Below the pieces are notes generated by a model. That model was not told the DNA's origin. It worked only from the letters and a program-made list of their open reading frames with translations, and searched no databases. The position numbers and the translations under genes are program-made. This document shows positions 6,387 to 13,486 of a stretch of DNA of 13,486 bases, piece after piece (the stretch's first letter is position 1; every line of letters starts with the position of its first letter). Origin of the DNA: Candidatus Helarchaeota archaeon (lineage in GTDB: Archaea > Asgardarchaeota > Lokiarchaeia > Helarchaeales > JABXJV01); assembly GCA_013375355.1 (NCBI GenBank), contig JABXJV010000280.1, positions 1 through 13,486 of the forward strand. The letters run 5' to 3'.

Positions 6387-6617
6387 CTATTCAAGAATTT
6401 CCAATACAACCCTCTTATACGACCTTGCTGTCATTGCTGCCAATAAAGTTCTAATTGCTTGAGCAATCCTGCCATTTTTACCTATAACTTTACCCAGTTC
6501 TCCATTGGCAACTTTCAGTTCAAGAACAATTGTCTTTTCCCCTTCGACTTCGTTTATTGATACCTCTTCGGGATGGTCAACTAACTTTTTTACTATATAC
6601 TCTACGAATTCCTTCAT
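6387..6617 (-). CDS. khpA: KH-domain RNA-binding protein KhpA
   Basis: A 76-residue single KH domain, the usual KhpA (YlqC) length. The RNA-gripping loop is VIGKNGR (44-50) with GxxG at 46-49, followed by the helix IAQAIRTLLAAM and the closing strand RVVLEILE. KhpA acts in the cytoplasm, often as a heterodimer with KhpB/Jag, and binds many transcripts; in several bacteria it affects cell division and envelope growth. The gene is usually found between rpsP and rimM/trmD. Here it stands alone between a polysaccharide cluster and an SDR gene. The start is certain from a perfect Shine-Dalgarno site at 6622-6628. A TATAAT on the minus strand at 6690-6695 could be a -10 for it, but no -35 fits. Confidence 0.93.
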   Translation of the reverse strand: MKEFVEYIVKKLVDHPEEVSINEVEGEKTIVLELKVANGELGKVIGKNGRIAQAIRTLLAAMTARSYKRVVLEILE

Positions 6618-6621
6618 TTTT

Positions 6622-6628
6622 ACCTCCT
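6622..6628 (-). promoter_or_regulatory. Strong ribosome-binding site of khpA
   Basis: AGGAGGT on the minus strand with four bases before the ATG at 6617. This is the strongest Shine-Dalgarno match in the window and suggests that khpA is translated more efficiently than its neighbours. Confidence 0.9.
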
Positions 6629-6682
6629 ATTCAATTTTTTTAGCATCTTAAATTGACAATAATAACTCGATTTTTGAAATCA

Positions 6683-7546
6683 CTAATAGATTATAATGTA
6701 AACCGATATTGCCCACAGCAAGATATTTATTAAAAGAAATTTATCAGACAATATTATTTTTACCGGATCTCCACCCTTTTTTTCTTTATAAACAAGATAT
6801 AAATACCTGAAAATTCCATAAAATACAAAAATGTTGGTATAAATTAAATTTCTGTTCCCAAAATATTCTATCGCTTTATCTGATATGGTATACATTATAT
6901 ATGTAATAATCGTTAAAGCAGTAACTATGGAAATCATCTGATCTATAAAATATGGACTGTAATAACTCAATACCTCCCTATGCATATTTGACCTATTTTC
7001 CAATACCACAAGTTCATGTCTTCTCTTAGAAAATACAAGAAATAATGAAAGTAAAATAGTACATAAAGAAAGCCACACAGAAGGATAAACATCAATAACC
7101 ACCCCCCCAGCAAGTATCCTCAAATAAAAACCAAGTGCCACAACCATTACATCAAGTATAACTATCCTTTTTAAATAAGTCGAATACAGAAAATTTAATA
7201 AAAAATATCCTAAAATTATATTTCCGAAAGCAAAATTTATTTTATATGCTGAAATAAATGTAATAACCGATAAAACAATAATAGCGTGTATTAACCTGGA
7301 TTTCTTTATCTTTCCTGAAGAAAGGGGTCTTTTACTTTTTACTGGATGATTTTTATCATTTTCAAGATCAAATATATCATTGCTCATATAAACACATCCG
7401 GAAATAAGAATAAATAAAATTACTGCCGCTAATACTTTTATATCATTAGCAATGAAATGGATATTCTTCGAAAATATTAATGGTGCTAAAACAAGTAGAT
7501 TTTTAATCCACTGGTCTGGGCGCATTGATAGAATAATATACTTCAT
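6683..7546 (-). CDS. UbiA-family prenyltransferase, decaprenyl-phosphate phosphoribosyltransferase-like
   Basis: A 287-residue protein with about eight or nine hydrophobic segments. The N-terminal RPDQWIKNLLVLAPL (9-23) is the motif found in decaprenyl-phosphate 5-phosphoribosyltransferase (Rv3806c type) rather than in quinone or haem enzymes. The first Asp-rich motif is N56-D-x-x-D60-x-x-x-D64 followed by H67-P and R73-P-L-S-S-G. The second region is D132-x10-R143-x-x-A-G, and SKRRHEL (173-179) and GGDP (258-261) follow. Enzymes of this subgroup transfer phosphoribose from PRPP to a polyprenyl phosphate at the membrane, giving a lipid-linked pentose donor. That activity here is inferred from family resemblance. 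The gene begins 13 bases after the rmlD stop. No Shine-Dalgarno site precedes Met1 or the alternative Met8 (7525). No DprE1 partner is visible in the window. Confidence 0.85.
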   Translation of the reverse strand: MKYIILSMRPDQWIKNLLVLAPLIFSKNIHFIANDIKVLAAVILFILISGCVYMSNDIFDLENDKNHPVKSKRPLSSGKIKKSRLIHAIIVLSVITFISAYKINFAFGNIILGYFLLNFLYSTYLKRIVILDVMVVALGFYLRILAGGVVIDVYPSVWLSLCTILLSLFLVFSKRRHELVVLENRSNMHREVLSYYSPYFIDQMISIVTALTIITYIMYTISDKAIEYFGNRNLIYTNIFVFYGIFRYLYLVYKEKKGGDPVKIILSDKFLLINILLWAISVYIIIY

Positions 7547-7559
7547 AATTGTAATACGA

Positions 7560-8411
7560 CTAGTTTTTACCTTTTAAAAACCTTTTTAATGCATCATCCC
7601 ACATTGGCATAAAATCCATATTCAAAGATTTTAATTTCTTATTCTCTAACACAGAATATAATGGTCTTTTAACCTTTGATGCAAATTCTTTTGATTTTGC
7701 TCTTTCGAGATTTACCTCAAGACCTATTAATTTAAAGATATTTTCGGCAAACTCATACCAAGAACAAAAACCGCTATTTGTAATATGATAAGTACCGTAA
7801 AACTCGGTATTGATTAATTTTTTAATTTGTTTTGAAAGGTCATACGTATATGTGGGTGTTAAGAATTCATCATCAACGACTCTAATTTTTTCTTTCTTTT
7901 CAGCAAGAGAAATCATTCTATCAACAAAATTACCACACTTTGCTCTACATTTATGTTTCCCATATAACCCTGAGGTTCTTACAATAAAATATCTTTTTAA
8001 AATACTCTTGATAAAATGTTCACCTGCAAGTTTTGTCATCCCATACACATTCAATGGATTCGGCAGATCATCCTCATTATAAGGAGAACCTTTCACTCCA
8101 CCAAAGACGTAATCTGTACTTATATGTAAGAGAACGGCATCAACCATCAAACAGGCTAATGCCAAATATTTTGCACCAAGAGCATTTGCTCTAAATGCAG
8201 TCACAGGTTTTTTTTCGCATTCTTCAACCTTATGAAAAGCGGCGGTATTTATAACTACATCCGGCTTACTATCCTTTATAAATGAAAATACAGACGTTCT
8301 ACTTTTAATTTCGATATCATTGTGGGTTGCTAAAACCAACTCGTGATTTTCAAGTTCAGAAGAAAGTTCCATCCCAAGTTGTCCATTTGAGCCTATAATA
8401 ACAATCCTCAT
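7560..8411 (-). CDS. rmlD: dTDP-4-dehydrorhamnose reductase (RmlD)
   Basis: A 283-residue extended SDR that reduces dTDP-4-keto-L-rhamnose to dTDP-L-rhamnose, the last step of the precursor pathway. Evidence is the N-terminal Rossmann motif GSNGQLG (7-13), NTAAF..VEECE (55-66), the catalytic STDYVFGG (98-105) with Thr99, YGMTK (123-127) with Tyr123 and Lys127, and the C-terminal RPLYSVLENKKL (249-260) typical of RmlD. I place the start at ATG 8409-8411, which begins directly at the Rossmann strand (MRIVIIG). An upstream in-frame TTG at 8426 would add five residues and has no better ribosome-binding site. It lies between the epimerase gene (31-bp gap) and the UbiA gene (13-bp gap). The RmlC-like cupin is nearby, but RmlA and RmlB are not in the window. 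Confidence 0.9.
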   Translation of the reverse strand: MRIVIIGSNGQLGMELSSELENHELVLATHNDIEIKSRTSVFSFIKDSKPDVVINTAAFHKVEECEKKPVTAFRANALGAKYLALACLMVDAVLLHISTDYVFGGVKGSPYNEDDLPNPLNVYGMTKLAGEHFIKSILKRYFIVRTSGLYGKHKCRAKCGNFVDRMISLAEKKEKIRVVDDEFLTPTYTYDLSKQIKKLINTEFYGTYHITNSGFCSWYEFAENIFKLIGLEVNLERAKSKEFASKVKRPLYSVLENKKLKSLNMDFMPMWDDALKRFLKGKN

Positions 8412-8442
8412 AAGCGCAGTAACCAATTATGAATAAAATTTA

Positions 8443-9477
8443 TTATTTTTCAATATTAAAAATACTTCCAGTCTTTTTTATTAATTCTTCGATTTCCGAA
8501 AGGAGCATCAACCATTGAATATTGTAATACTTTGGGTTAAAAAAATCTGAGCAGTCATACTTTTCAATCTGATTTATCATATTTTTTACAGATTCAACTA
8601 CAGAAACTTTTGGCTGAAATCCTAAAACCGTCTCAATCTTCTTAGTTGAAATCCTATAGCTTCTTTGAGTGAAATTAGAATAATCAACATTAATTTCAAC
8701 ATTTTTAATGTCTTTTAATGCTTCTTTGACCCAATGGGCTAATTCGAGTATTCTGTAATTCTTATAAGAGATATTAAATACTTCTCCTTGTACTTTGTCT
8801 TCTGGTGCTTCCAAACACAGAATATGTGCCCTTGCAACATCGTTCACATCAATTAAAGGTCTCCACATCTCTCCTCCAGAAAAAACAGTAAGAAATCCTT
8901 TTGTAATTGCATCTTTCACAAAAGTATTAACTACAAGGTCATATCTCATTCTTGGGCTGAATCCATAAACAGTCCCCTGCCTGAGAATTACCGGACAGAA
9001 ATCTTCATCCGCTAACTCTAAAAGAGCCTTTTCTGCCTTGTATTTGGACATAGCATAAGCAGCACGTGGTTTTACTTCAGAGTCCTCATCCTTCAAAACA
9101 TCTTCTGCATAGAATCCCATATCATAAATTGAACAGGTCGAAGCAAAAGTAAATCTTTTTATACTCTTCTCTTTACAGAGCTCTGCAAACCTTTTTGTTG
9201 CTACATAATTTATATCATTGTTTGCTCTTGGATTGAATTCAGCCATCGGGTCATTAGATAAACCCGCAAAATGCATAACTGAATCAATCCCTTCAAGAAC
9301 ATTTTCACCTATATTGCGAATATCCCCCTGAACTAATTCTATTTTCCCCTTTAATTCCCTAAGTCCATCTTCTCCAAAAAGCAATTTATCAAATACTCTG
9401 ACCGTCTCCCCCTTATTGAGAATGTGTTTCACGAGAACCGAACTAATATATCCTGCTCCTCCTGTTAATAGTATCAT
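8443..9477 (-). CDS. NAD-dependent epimerase/dehydratase (extended SDR, sugar-nucleotide modifying)
   Basis: A 344-residue extended short-chain dehydrogenase. It has the cofactor motif TGGAGYIS (5-12), GDIR (51-54), HFAGLSNDP (69-77), the catalytic STCSIYD (113-119) and Y141-x-x-x-K145. RQGTVYGFSPRMRYD (166-180) and W205-RPLIDVNDVARA (205-217) are typical of nucleotide-sugar 4-epimerases and dehydratases. The SNDP and FSPRMRYD elements match a subgroup common in O-antigen and exopolysaccharide clusters, whose exact reaction is not defined. The third Gly of the GxxGxxG motif is Ser12, a tolerated but unusual change. AGGGA at 9486-9490, eight bases upstream, supports the start. Its place between the RmlC-like and RmlD genes implies a role in making a deoxy- or epimerised sugar for the glycan. 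Confidence 0.88.
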   Translation of the reverse strand: MILLTGGAGYISSVLVKHILNKGETVRVFDKLLFGEDGLRELKGKIELVQGDIRNIGENVLEGIDSVMHFAGLSNDPMAEFNPRANNDINYVATKRFAELCKEKSIKRFTFASTCSIYDMGFYAEDVLKDEDSEVKPRAAYAMSKYKAEKALLELADEDFCPVILRQGTVYGFSPRMRYDLVVNTFVKDAITKGFLTVFSGGEMWRPLIDVNDVARAHILCLEAPEDKVQGEVFNISYKNYRILELAHWVKEALKDIKNVEINVDYSNFTQRSYRISTKKIETVLGFQPKVSVVESVKNMINQIEKYDCSDFFNPKYYNIQWLMLLSEIEELIKKTGSIFNIEK

Positions 9478-9540
9478 ATTTTTTATCCCTACAATTATTT
9501 AATTTAATAAATCTTTAATAATTTTCGAATAAGAAAAACA

Positions 9541-9990
9541 TTATTTAAATTTTACAGACCAATCATAATTAAATGAATCATATGGGACTCTTACTTCGTC
9601 AGGCTGTTCACGATTATAAACTTCGCTCGCAATACTTATAAGTTGAGTATCATTTTCTAAAGACATCCATCCATGAAAAACACCAGGTGGAACAGAAAGA
9701 ATACTCGGATTTCGGGAACCTATTACGAAAGTATTGATCTCTTTGTATGTTGGACTGTCCTCGCGGTCATCATAGAGAGCAAACTTTGCACTGCCATGAC
9801 TAATAAAAAACCAGTCCCAGAGAATTTTATGTTTATGCCAGGCTCTAATTACATTGCGAGAAACCACACCAACAATATAAACCTGTCCAAATTTGGTAAA
9901 ATGTTCATCTGATGCTCTCAATATTTCAATTAAATAACCCCTATCATCTACTTTTGCTTCAAGCGGAACCAGTTTAACATCTTTTATCAT
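9541..9990 (-). CDS. RmlC-like cupin, dTDP-4-dehydrorhamnose 3,5-epimerase family
   Basis: A 149-residue single-domain cupin. The pattern DDRGYLIEI (15-23), RAWHKHKILWDWFF (49-62) with His52/His54, KFALYDD (69-75), PPGVFHGW (101-108) with His106, and EVYNREQPDEVRVPYD (123-138) follows the RmlC family, which epimerises dTDP-4-keto-6-deoxyglucose at C3 and C5. It is about 30 residues shorter than classical RmlC, so it could instead be a related ketoisomerase or single-position epimerase. I chose the ATG at 9988-9990 because GGAGGT lies five bases upstream (9996-10001). An in-frame start at 10032 would overlap the glycosyltransferase and lacks such a site. It follows the GT2 gene and precedes the epimerase and rmlD, so a role in deoxysugar precursor synthesis is likely. 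Confidence 0.87.
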   Translation of the reverse strand: MIKDVKLVPLEAKVDDRGYLIEILRASDEHFTKFGQVYIVGVVSRNVIRAWHKHKILWDWFFISHGSAKFALYDDREDSPTYKEINTFVIGSRNPSILSVPPGVFHGWMSLENDTQLISIASEVYNREQPDEVRVPYDSFNYDWSVKFK

Positions 9991-9995
9991 TTGAA

Positions 9996-10001
9996 ACCTC
10001 C
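9996..10001 (-). promoter_or_regulatory. Ribosome-binding site that fixes the cupin start
   Basis: GGAGGT on the minus strand, five bases before the ATG at 9990. It decides between this start and the longer in-frame start at 10032. Confidence 0.88.
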
Positions 10002-10018
10002 AGTTTAATTTTTTTATT

Positions 10019-10942
10019 TCACAGTCGATCAAAAAATCTTGGGCTTTTATTTCTCATCAAAAAATCATAAGTACCAAGAAAAAGTGAAAGGCTCGCTTTT
10101 AATTTCTTTTCTTTCTTAAGCCAAACAATGAACAATTTATATGGAATATAGCAAAAAATATGGATAAATATAGCATAAATTAAATAAATCTTTGGAAAAT
10201 TTTTTTTAACTAAAAGAAGACGATTTTTTGATTGAAAATACAAATAAAATGGAGAAAAATTCCCCTTCATAGTGCTTGCAACCTTGTGCCATACCTTTGA
10301 CGAAGGGACAAATACCACTTTACATCCTGCTCTCTTTGCTCTTAAACAAAAATCTGCATCTTCACCGTAATTGAAAAAATTTTCATCCAGCAAACCTATT
10401 TTACTGAAAATGTTGGACCTTACAAGCAAAGCGCATCCTGATATATAATCAACTTCTTTTACATTTTCATTCTTTGTGGTATCATTTTTATTCAACCCGT
10501 ATACCGATGTTCCTGATTTAAAAAAATTGAACTTTCCTCCACCAAACCATATAATATTTGCATCAGAATAGTAATAGACCTTTGAACCACTTACTACTAT
10601 TCGGGAATCTTTTTCCATATTTGTCATTAATTCGCTCAAAAATAATCTGTCTACTATTGTATCATTATTCAAAAGAAGCACATAATCACATCCTTTTTTT
10701 AATGCATATTTTATACCAACGTTATTTCCACCAGAGAAACCTAAATTCTCATTATTCTTGATAAACGATACACTGGAACTAAATTCCTCATATAACTTTT
10801 TATAAGAATCGTCTTCTGACCCATTATCTACAACAAGAATATTATAATTATCATAATCTATTTTCAAAAGCGATTCAATACAATCCTTAGTATCTTTGTA
10901 GTTATTCCAGTTCACCAAAATTATAAAAACTTCAGGGCTCAT
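10019..10942 (-). CDS. GT2-family glycosyltransferase, rhamnosyltransferase-like
   Basis: A 307-residue GT-A fold enzyme. It begins with the nucleotide-binding strand FIILVNWNNYKDTKDCIESL (6-25), then ILVVDNGSEDDS (35-46), ENLGFSGGNNVGI (65-77) and the metal/donor-binding LLLNNDT (89-95). GEDADFCLRA (193-202) carries the probable catalytic acid pair, and VWHK is at 217-220. This set is characteristic of WbbL-like GT2 enzymes that transfer rhamnose or related sugars to a lipid-linked acceptor on the cytoplasmic face. A hydrophobic segment near 251-275 suggests membrane association at the C-terminus. The rhamnose-type precursor genes next to it support the donor guess, which remains inference. 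The start is the only Met before the first strand, with no clear Shine-Dalgarno site. Confidence 0.9.
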   Translation of the reverse strand: MSPEVFIILVNWNNYKDTKDCIESLLKIDYDNYNILVVDNGSEDDSYKKLYEEFSSSVSFIKNNENLGFSGGNNVGIKYALKKGCDYVLLLNNDTIVDRLFLSELMTNMEKDSRIVVSGSKVYYYSDANIIWFGGGKFNFFKSGTSVYGLNKNDTTKNENVKEVDYISGCALLVRSNIFSKIGLLDENFFNYGEDADFCLRAKRAGCKVVFVPSSKVWHKVASTMKGNFSPFYLYFQSKNRLLLVKKNFPKIYLIYAIFIHIFCYIPYKLFIVWLKKEKKLKASLSLFLGTYDFLMRNKSPRFFDRL

Positions 10943-10993
10943 TAAACTGTCTTATGATTTAATTATTTAAAAAATTATTTTTAAATATTGAAT

Positions 10994-12508
10994 TCAACAG
11001 TATTTTACAATCGAAATTTGTAAACCATATAATAAACCGCAAAATATTAAATCTGTTGGGTTGAAACTGTTGCCTGCTTCAAACATTAATAATAGTAAAT
11101 ATGATGTTATAGCAATCATCTGAGCCTGATAATATCTATCTCCCCTTAAAAGCCTTATAAAATTTAAAGACCTTTTTAAAAAAATTAACATAATCACCAG
11201 GAAAAATAAAGTTCCTACAATTCCAAAAATATATAACTTTGAAATATAAGGAAGATGAAAACCAGGCCACCAATTTATGCTTCTCTCCATTTCTTTTTTA
11301 TCATGTGACATAGAATCAAATGGAACATCAATAATTTCTTCCCATCTTGTTCCTAATCCATAACCAACAAAATATGAATATACCCTTTTATTCATATTAA
11401 GAAACATATTTTGCAACTCTGTTTTTCTTATCATCCCTCCATGTGACAACCCAAATTCAGAAATAAAATAAATTGATCTGATAGAGTCGAATACACCTAC
11501 GCTGAAATCCGGAAGCACGATTATTATTACCAAAAAAATTACCAATAAAAAAGTTATAACTTTAGAGAATTTTTTTAACAACAACCCTAAATTAATATCT
11601 CTAACTTTATACACTAAAAATATGGTAATAAAAAAACCTAATATCAAAATAAGATAATTAAATCTTCTTGTACTTGTCAAGATTATCAAAAAGAGCGAAA
11701 AAGCAACGAAAAAATTTTTTTTCTTTGATCTCACTTTTAATAAATTTAATGAAGTATAAAGAAAAATAGGATAATAAAGAAATGACATTTGGTCATAAAG
11801 TATCATTGGAAGTCCAAACATCATCATAGTTTCTATACGACCGGATAATATGCCCAAAAACCTATAAATGCTATAGATAATCAATAGAATCGTTAATACC
11901 CATATAAAATTAAATATCCTTTCCAAATCTAATTTAGATTCAATTACATTTACAGTCAAAAGATACATAGAGATAAAATAGAAAAAAGGCATAAAAACAA
12001 TTATAGGTCTTAAAAATTCAGTCGGACCAAATGAAAGATAACTGCCCGAGACATGTAAAAATCCATTTATTAAAGCAAATATCATTAAAAATATATACAA
12101 ATTTACTTCCTTGTATTGAATTCCAACAAATGTTAATTTTTTCCTTAATAATTTTTTTATTAGCAGTAATGTTGCAAGAGAAAATATAAGAATATCCCAG
12201 TAGCACAATGTTCTCCCAAACCTTTTAAATATAGAAAAATAGTTTTCCCCAACAAGACCATGAAGATCAGGTCTAGAATAAGGAATAAAATAAAACAATA
12301 TTAATATAAACCATAGGCCATATAAGCTCTTTTTAAGTGAGAGATAAATAAATGTAATAGCAACACATAATCCTACAAGAATTTGTATTGACTTTGAAAT
12401 TTCAAAATTGTCAATAAAAAATATAAATATTGAAAACAAAATGGAACAGAAAGCTATATAGAATAATTCAATTTTATGTTTCAAAATTTCAGTATAATAA
12501 ATTTTCAT
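10994..12508 (-). CDS. O-antigen polymerase/ligase-like membrane protein (Wzy/WaaL superfamily)
   Basis: A 504-residue polytopic protein with roughly eleven or twelve hydrophobic segments, starting at about residues 15-32 and ending near 465-500. A long hydrophilic loop at about 335-420, expected in the periplasm, contains VGYGLGTRWE (381-390) and WWPGFHLPYISKLYIFGIVG (413-432). The STRR motif (279-282) lies at the end of a membrane segment. The large loop with the G-x-G-x-G pattern and a His before the next membrane helix is the common layout of O-antigen polymerases and ligases. The two cannot be separated by sequence alone. It would polymerise or ligate lipid-linked glycan on the outer face of the inner membrane. 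It lies 51 bp before the GT2 gene and 19 bp after the truncated membrane protein, consistent with one operon. Confidence 0.82.
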   Translation of the reverse strand: MKIYYTEILKHKIELFYIAFCSILFSIFIFFIDNFEISKSIQILVGLCVAITFIYLSLKKSLYGLWFILILFYFIPYSRPDLHGLVGENYFSIFKRFGRTLCYWDILIFSLATLLLIKKLLRKKLTFVGIQYKEVNLYIFLMIFALINGFLHVSGSYLSFGPTEFLRPIIVFMPFFYFISMYLLTVNVIESKLDLERIFNFIWVLTILLIIYSIYRFLGILSGRIETMMMFGLPMILYDQMSFLYYPIFLYTSLNLLKVRSKKKNFFVAFSLFLIILTSTRRFNYLILILGFFITIFLVYKVRDINLGLLLKKFSKVITFLLVIFLVIIIVLPDFSVGVFDSIRSIYFISEFGLSHGGMIRKTELQNMFLNMNKRVYSYFVGYGLGTRWEEIIDVPFDSMSHDKKEMERSINWWPGFHLPYISKLYIFGIVGTLFFLVIMLIFLKRSLNFIRLLRGDRYYQAQMIAITSYLLLLMFEAGNSFNPTDLIFCGLLYGLQISIVKYC

Positions 12509-12527
12509 GTGCTTATGTTAATCAATT

Positions 12528-13486
12528 TTATAAATTTTTAATCTCAACAAATCTACCATTTTTAAATTTAAAATAAATTTTACTTTCCTCTTCTTTAAGC
12601 CACTGTTTAATCTCTATTCTGACTTTTGAAACTCTATGATAATCATTAAAATCAATAATTTCTACCTTTGCATATTCATTCTCTGCTATATCACCAATAT
12701 CTATATTTCCTCTTAAAAATAATTCATACTTAGGAAAAAGCATGAAAAATTTGGGATCATTTGAAGATAGCTCAAATATGCTTAAATCTCTTGAGTGTAA
12801 AATTTCTGTATTGCTATTAATATCAGGTAAAAAAACATGAGATAACTCTACTACTTTAAGATTGGGTTTGTTGTACGTAAACCTCAGCGATTCCTTTATA
12901 CCATACATATAAACAAAATTCTTCTTTATAACGCCAGGAACGTTAATAAGAACTATATTTTTATTAATATTTAAATATGGATAATCTCTTTTAAAATTAT
13001 AAACTATATTTTTCGAATAATTTCCAGTTTCAATCCAATCATTTTTTTCTAAAAGAAAAGAATATGTATAAATTATTAATATTAAAACAGAAATAAATGT
13101 ACTTACTATTATTTTTTTTCTTTTTACTTTAATAGGAAATGAAAAAATTAAATAAGACAATGCAATACACAATCCAACCGTAGGAATATAAATATACCAT
13201 CTTTGAAACATTCTTATAACAGGTATTAAAGTTATAACAATCCAGAATATACCAAGTAACATAAATTTCTGTTTCCAGAATATTTTTATGAAATATAATA
13301 AAAAAAGTATTAGTATTATTGAAACAATTAAAAATAACTCTAAGTTTCTGTAAAAATAAAGTTTGATATCATTAATATTGAATGGATTTATAATATAATA
13401 AATGTATTTTGAAACATTTATAATTATCTGTTTGAAATTTACGATTACATGGTATTTACCTGGATTAATAACATATCCTAAAAGGA
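12528..13486 (-). CDS. Polytopic membrane protein, GT-C/TMTC-like, 5' end outside the window
   Basis: The reading frame has no stop from 12528 to the window edge, giving at least 319 codons, so the gene starts beyond 13486. The in-frame ATG at 13262 is internal to the protein. Visible parts include a membrane segment LELFLIVSIILILFLLYF, then WIVITLIPVIRMFQRWYIYI followed by PTVGLCIALSYLIF. This resembles the WFLITLLPV...RYLYLPSIG motif of TMTC-like membrane glycosyltransferase relatives. One further membrane segment follows, then a soluble C-terminal region of about 150 residues containing WIETGNYSKNIVYNFK and INVPGV. GT-C enzymes use polyprenyl-phosphate sugars outside the membrane. I infer a similar role here from context, because the N-terminal part that carries the catalytic acidic motif is not visible. 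Spacing to the polymerase gene is 19 bp. Confidence 0.75.
   Translation of the reverse strand, partial: LLGYVINPGKYHVIVNFKQIIINVSKYIYYIINPFNINDIKLYFYRNLELFLIVSIILILFLLYFIKIFWKQKFMLLGIFWIVITLIPVIRMFQRWYIYIPTVGLCIALSYLIFSFPIKVKRKKIIVSTFISVLILIIYTYSFLLEKNDWIETGNYSKNIVYNFKRDYPYLNINKNIVLINVPGVIKKNFVYMYGIKESLRFTYNKPNLKVVELSHVFLPDINSNTEILHSRDLSIFELSSNDPKFFMLFPKYELFLRGNIDIGDIAENEYAKVEIIDFNDYHRVSKVRIEIKQWLKEEESKIYFKFKNGRFVEIKNL

Noticed and set aside
6690..6695. TATAAT as khpA promoter -10
   Set aside because: No acceptable -35 occurs at 15-19 bases, and the hexamer lies within the UbiA coding end. Kept only as a remark under khpA.
8412..8426. TTG start for RmlD five codons upstream
   Set aside because: The ATG at 8411 starts exactly at the Rossmann strand, and the TTG offers no better ribosome-binding site.
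9991..10032. Longer N-terminus for the RmlC-like cupin
   Set aside because: It would overlap the glycosyltransferase, has no Shine-Dalgarno site, and adds residues absent from the family. The start at 9990 has GGAGGT at the right distance.
12018..12206. Minus-strand ORF of 62 residues inside the polymerase gene
   Set aside because: It is a different frame within a membrane-protein gene and has no independent features.
1..13486. CRISPR arrays, tRNA or rRNA genes, insertion sequences
   Set aside because: I saw no regularly spaced repeats, cloverleaf or rRNA-like sequence, and no transposase motifs in any frame.

Overview
The window is strongly A+T-rich (about 30% G+C by eye), and every gene I can support lies on the minus strand, so transcription runs from high to low coordinates. 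Lipoprotein signal peptides, a putative exported Ntn-hydrolase and O-antigen-type polysaccharide genes suggest a diderm (Gram-negative-type) bacterium, perhaps from an environmental or uncultured lineage. I cannot name the phylum. Shine-Dalgarno sites are clear on some genes (aldehyde dehydrogenase, response regulator, binding protein, khpA, RmlC-like cupin, epimerase) and absent on others.

Right-hand part, about 6683-13486: a closely packed surface-polysaccharide cluster. In transcription order it holds a 5'-truncated multi-pass membrane protein resembling GT-C enzymes, an O-antigen polymerase/ligase-like protein, a GT2 glycosyltransferase, a short RmlC-like cupin, an extended-SDR sugar-nucleotide epimerase/dehydratase, an RmlD-type dTDP-4-dehydrorhamnose reductase, and a UbiA-family protein resembling decaprenyl-phosphate phosphoribosyltransferase. 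Gaps are 13-63 bp, consistent with one operon that makes, activates and polymerises a deoxysugar-containing glycan.

Middle, about 5081-6617: an orphan khpA RNA-binding gene, an SDR dehydrogenase, and the decayed remnant of an amidohydrolase. The remnant keeps the N- and C-terminal ends in one frame, but about 200 central codons are missing and two stop codons lie between the ends. A hairpin-bearing stretch follows, with a doubtful 47-residue ORF.

Left-hand part, 1-5084: a penicillin-amidase/AHL-acylase-type Ntn hydrolase, a solitary sugar-binding lipoprotein with a very clear intrinsic terminator, a REC-histidine-kinase-like protein whose phospho-accepting histidine is replaced by glutamine, and, running off the left edge, the first 30 codons of an aldehyde dehydrogenase. 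These look like a sensing/catabolic neighbourhood for sugars, aldehydes or amides. No partner kinase, transporter permease or ATPase is present in the window.

The most notable points are the His-to-Gln kinase with its E-x-x-N motif kept (a possible phosphatase-only regulator), the binding protein without a transporter, the internally deleted amidohydrolase, and the phosphoribosyltransferase-like UbiA protein inside an O-antigen-type locus.
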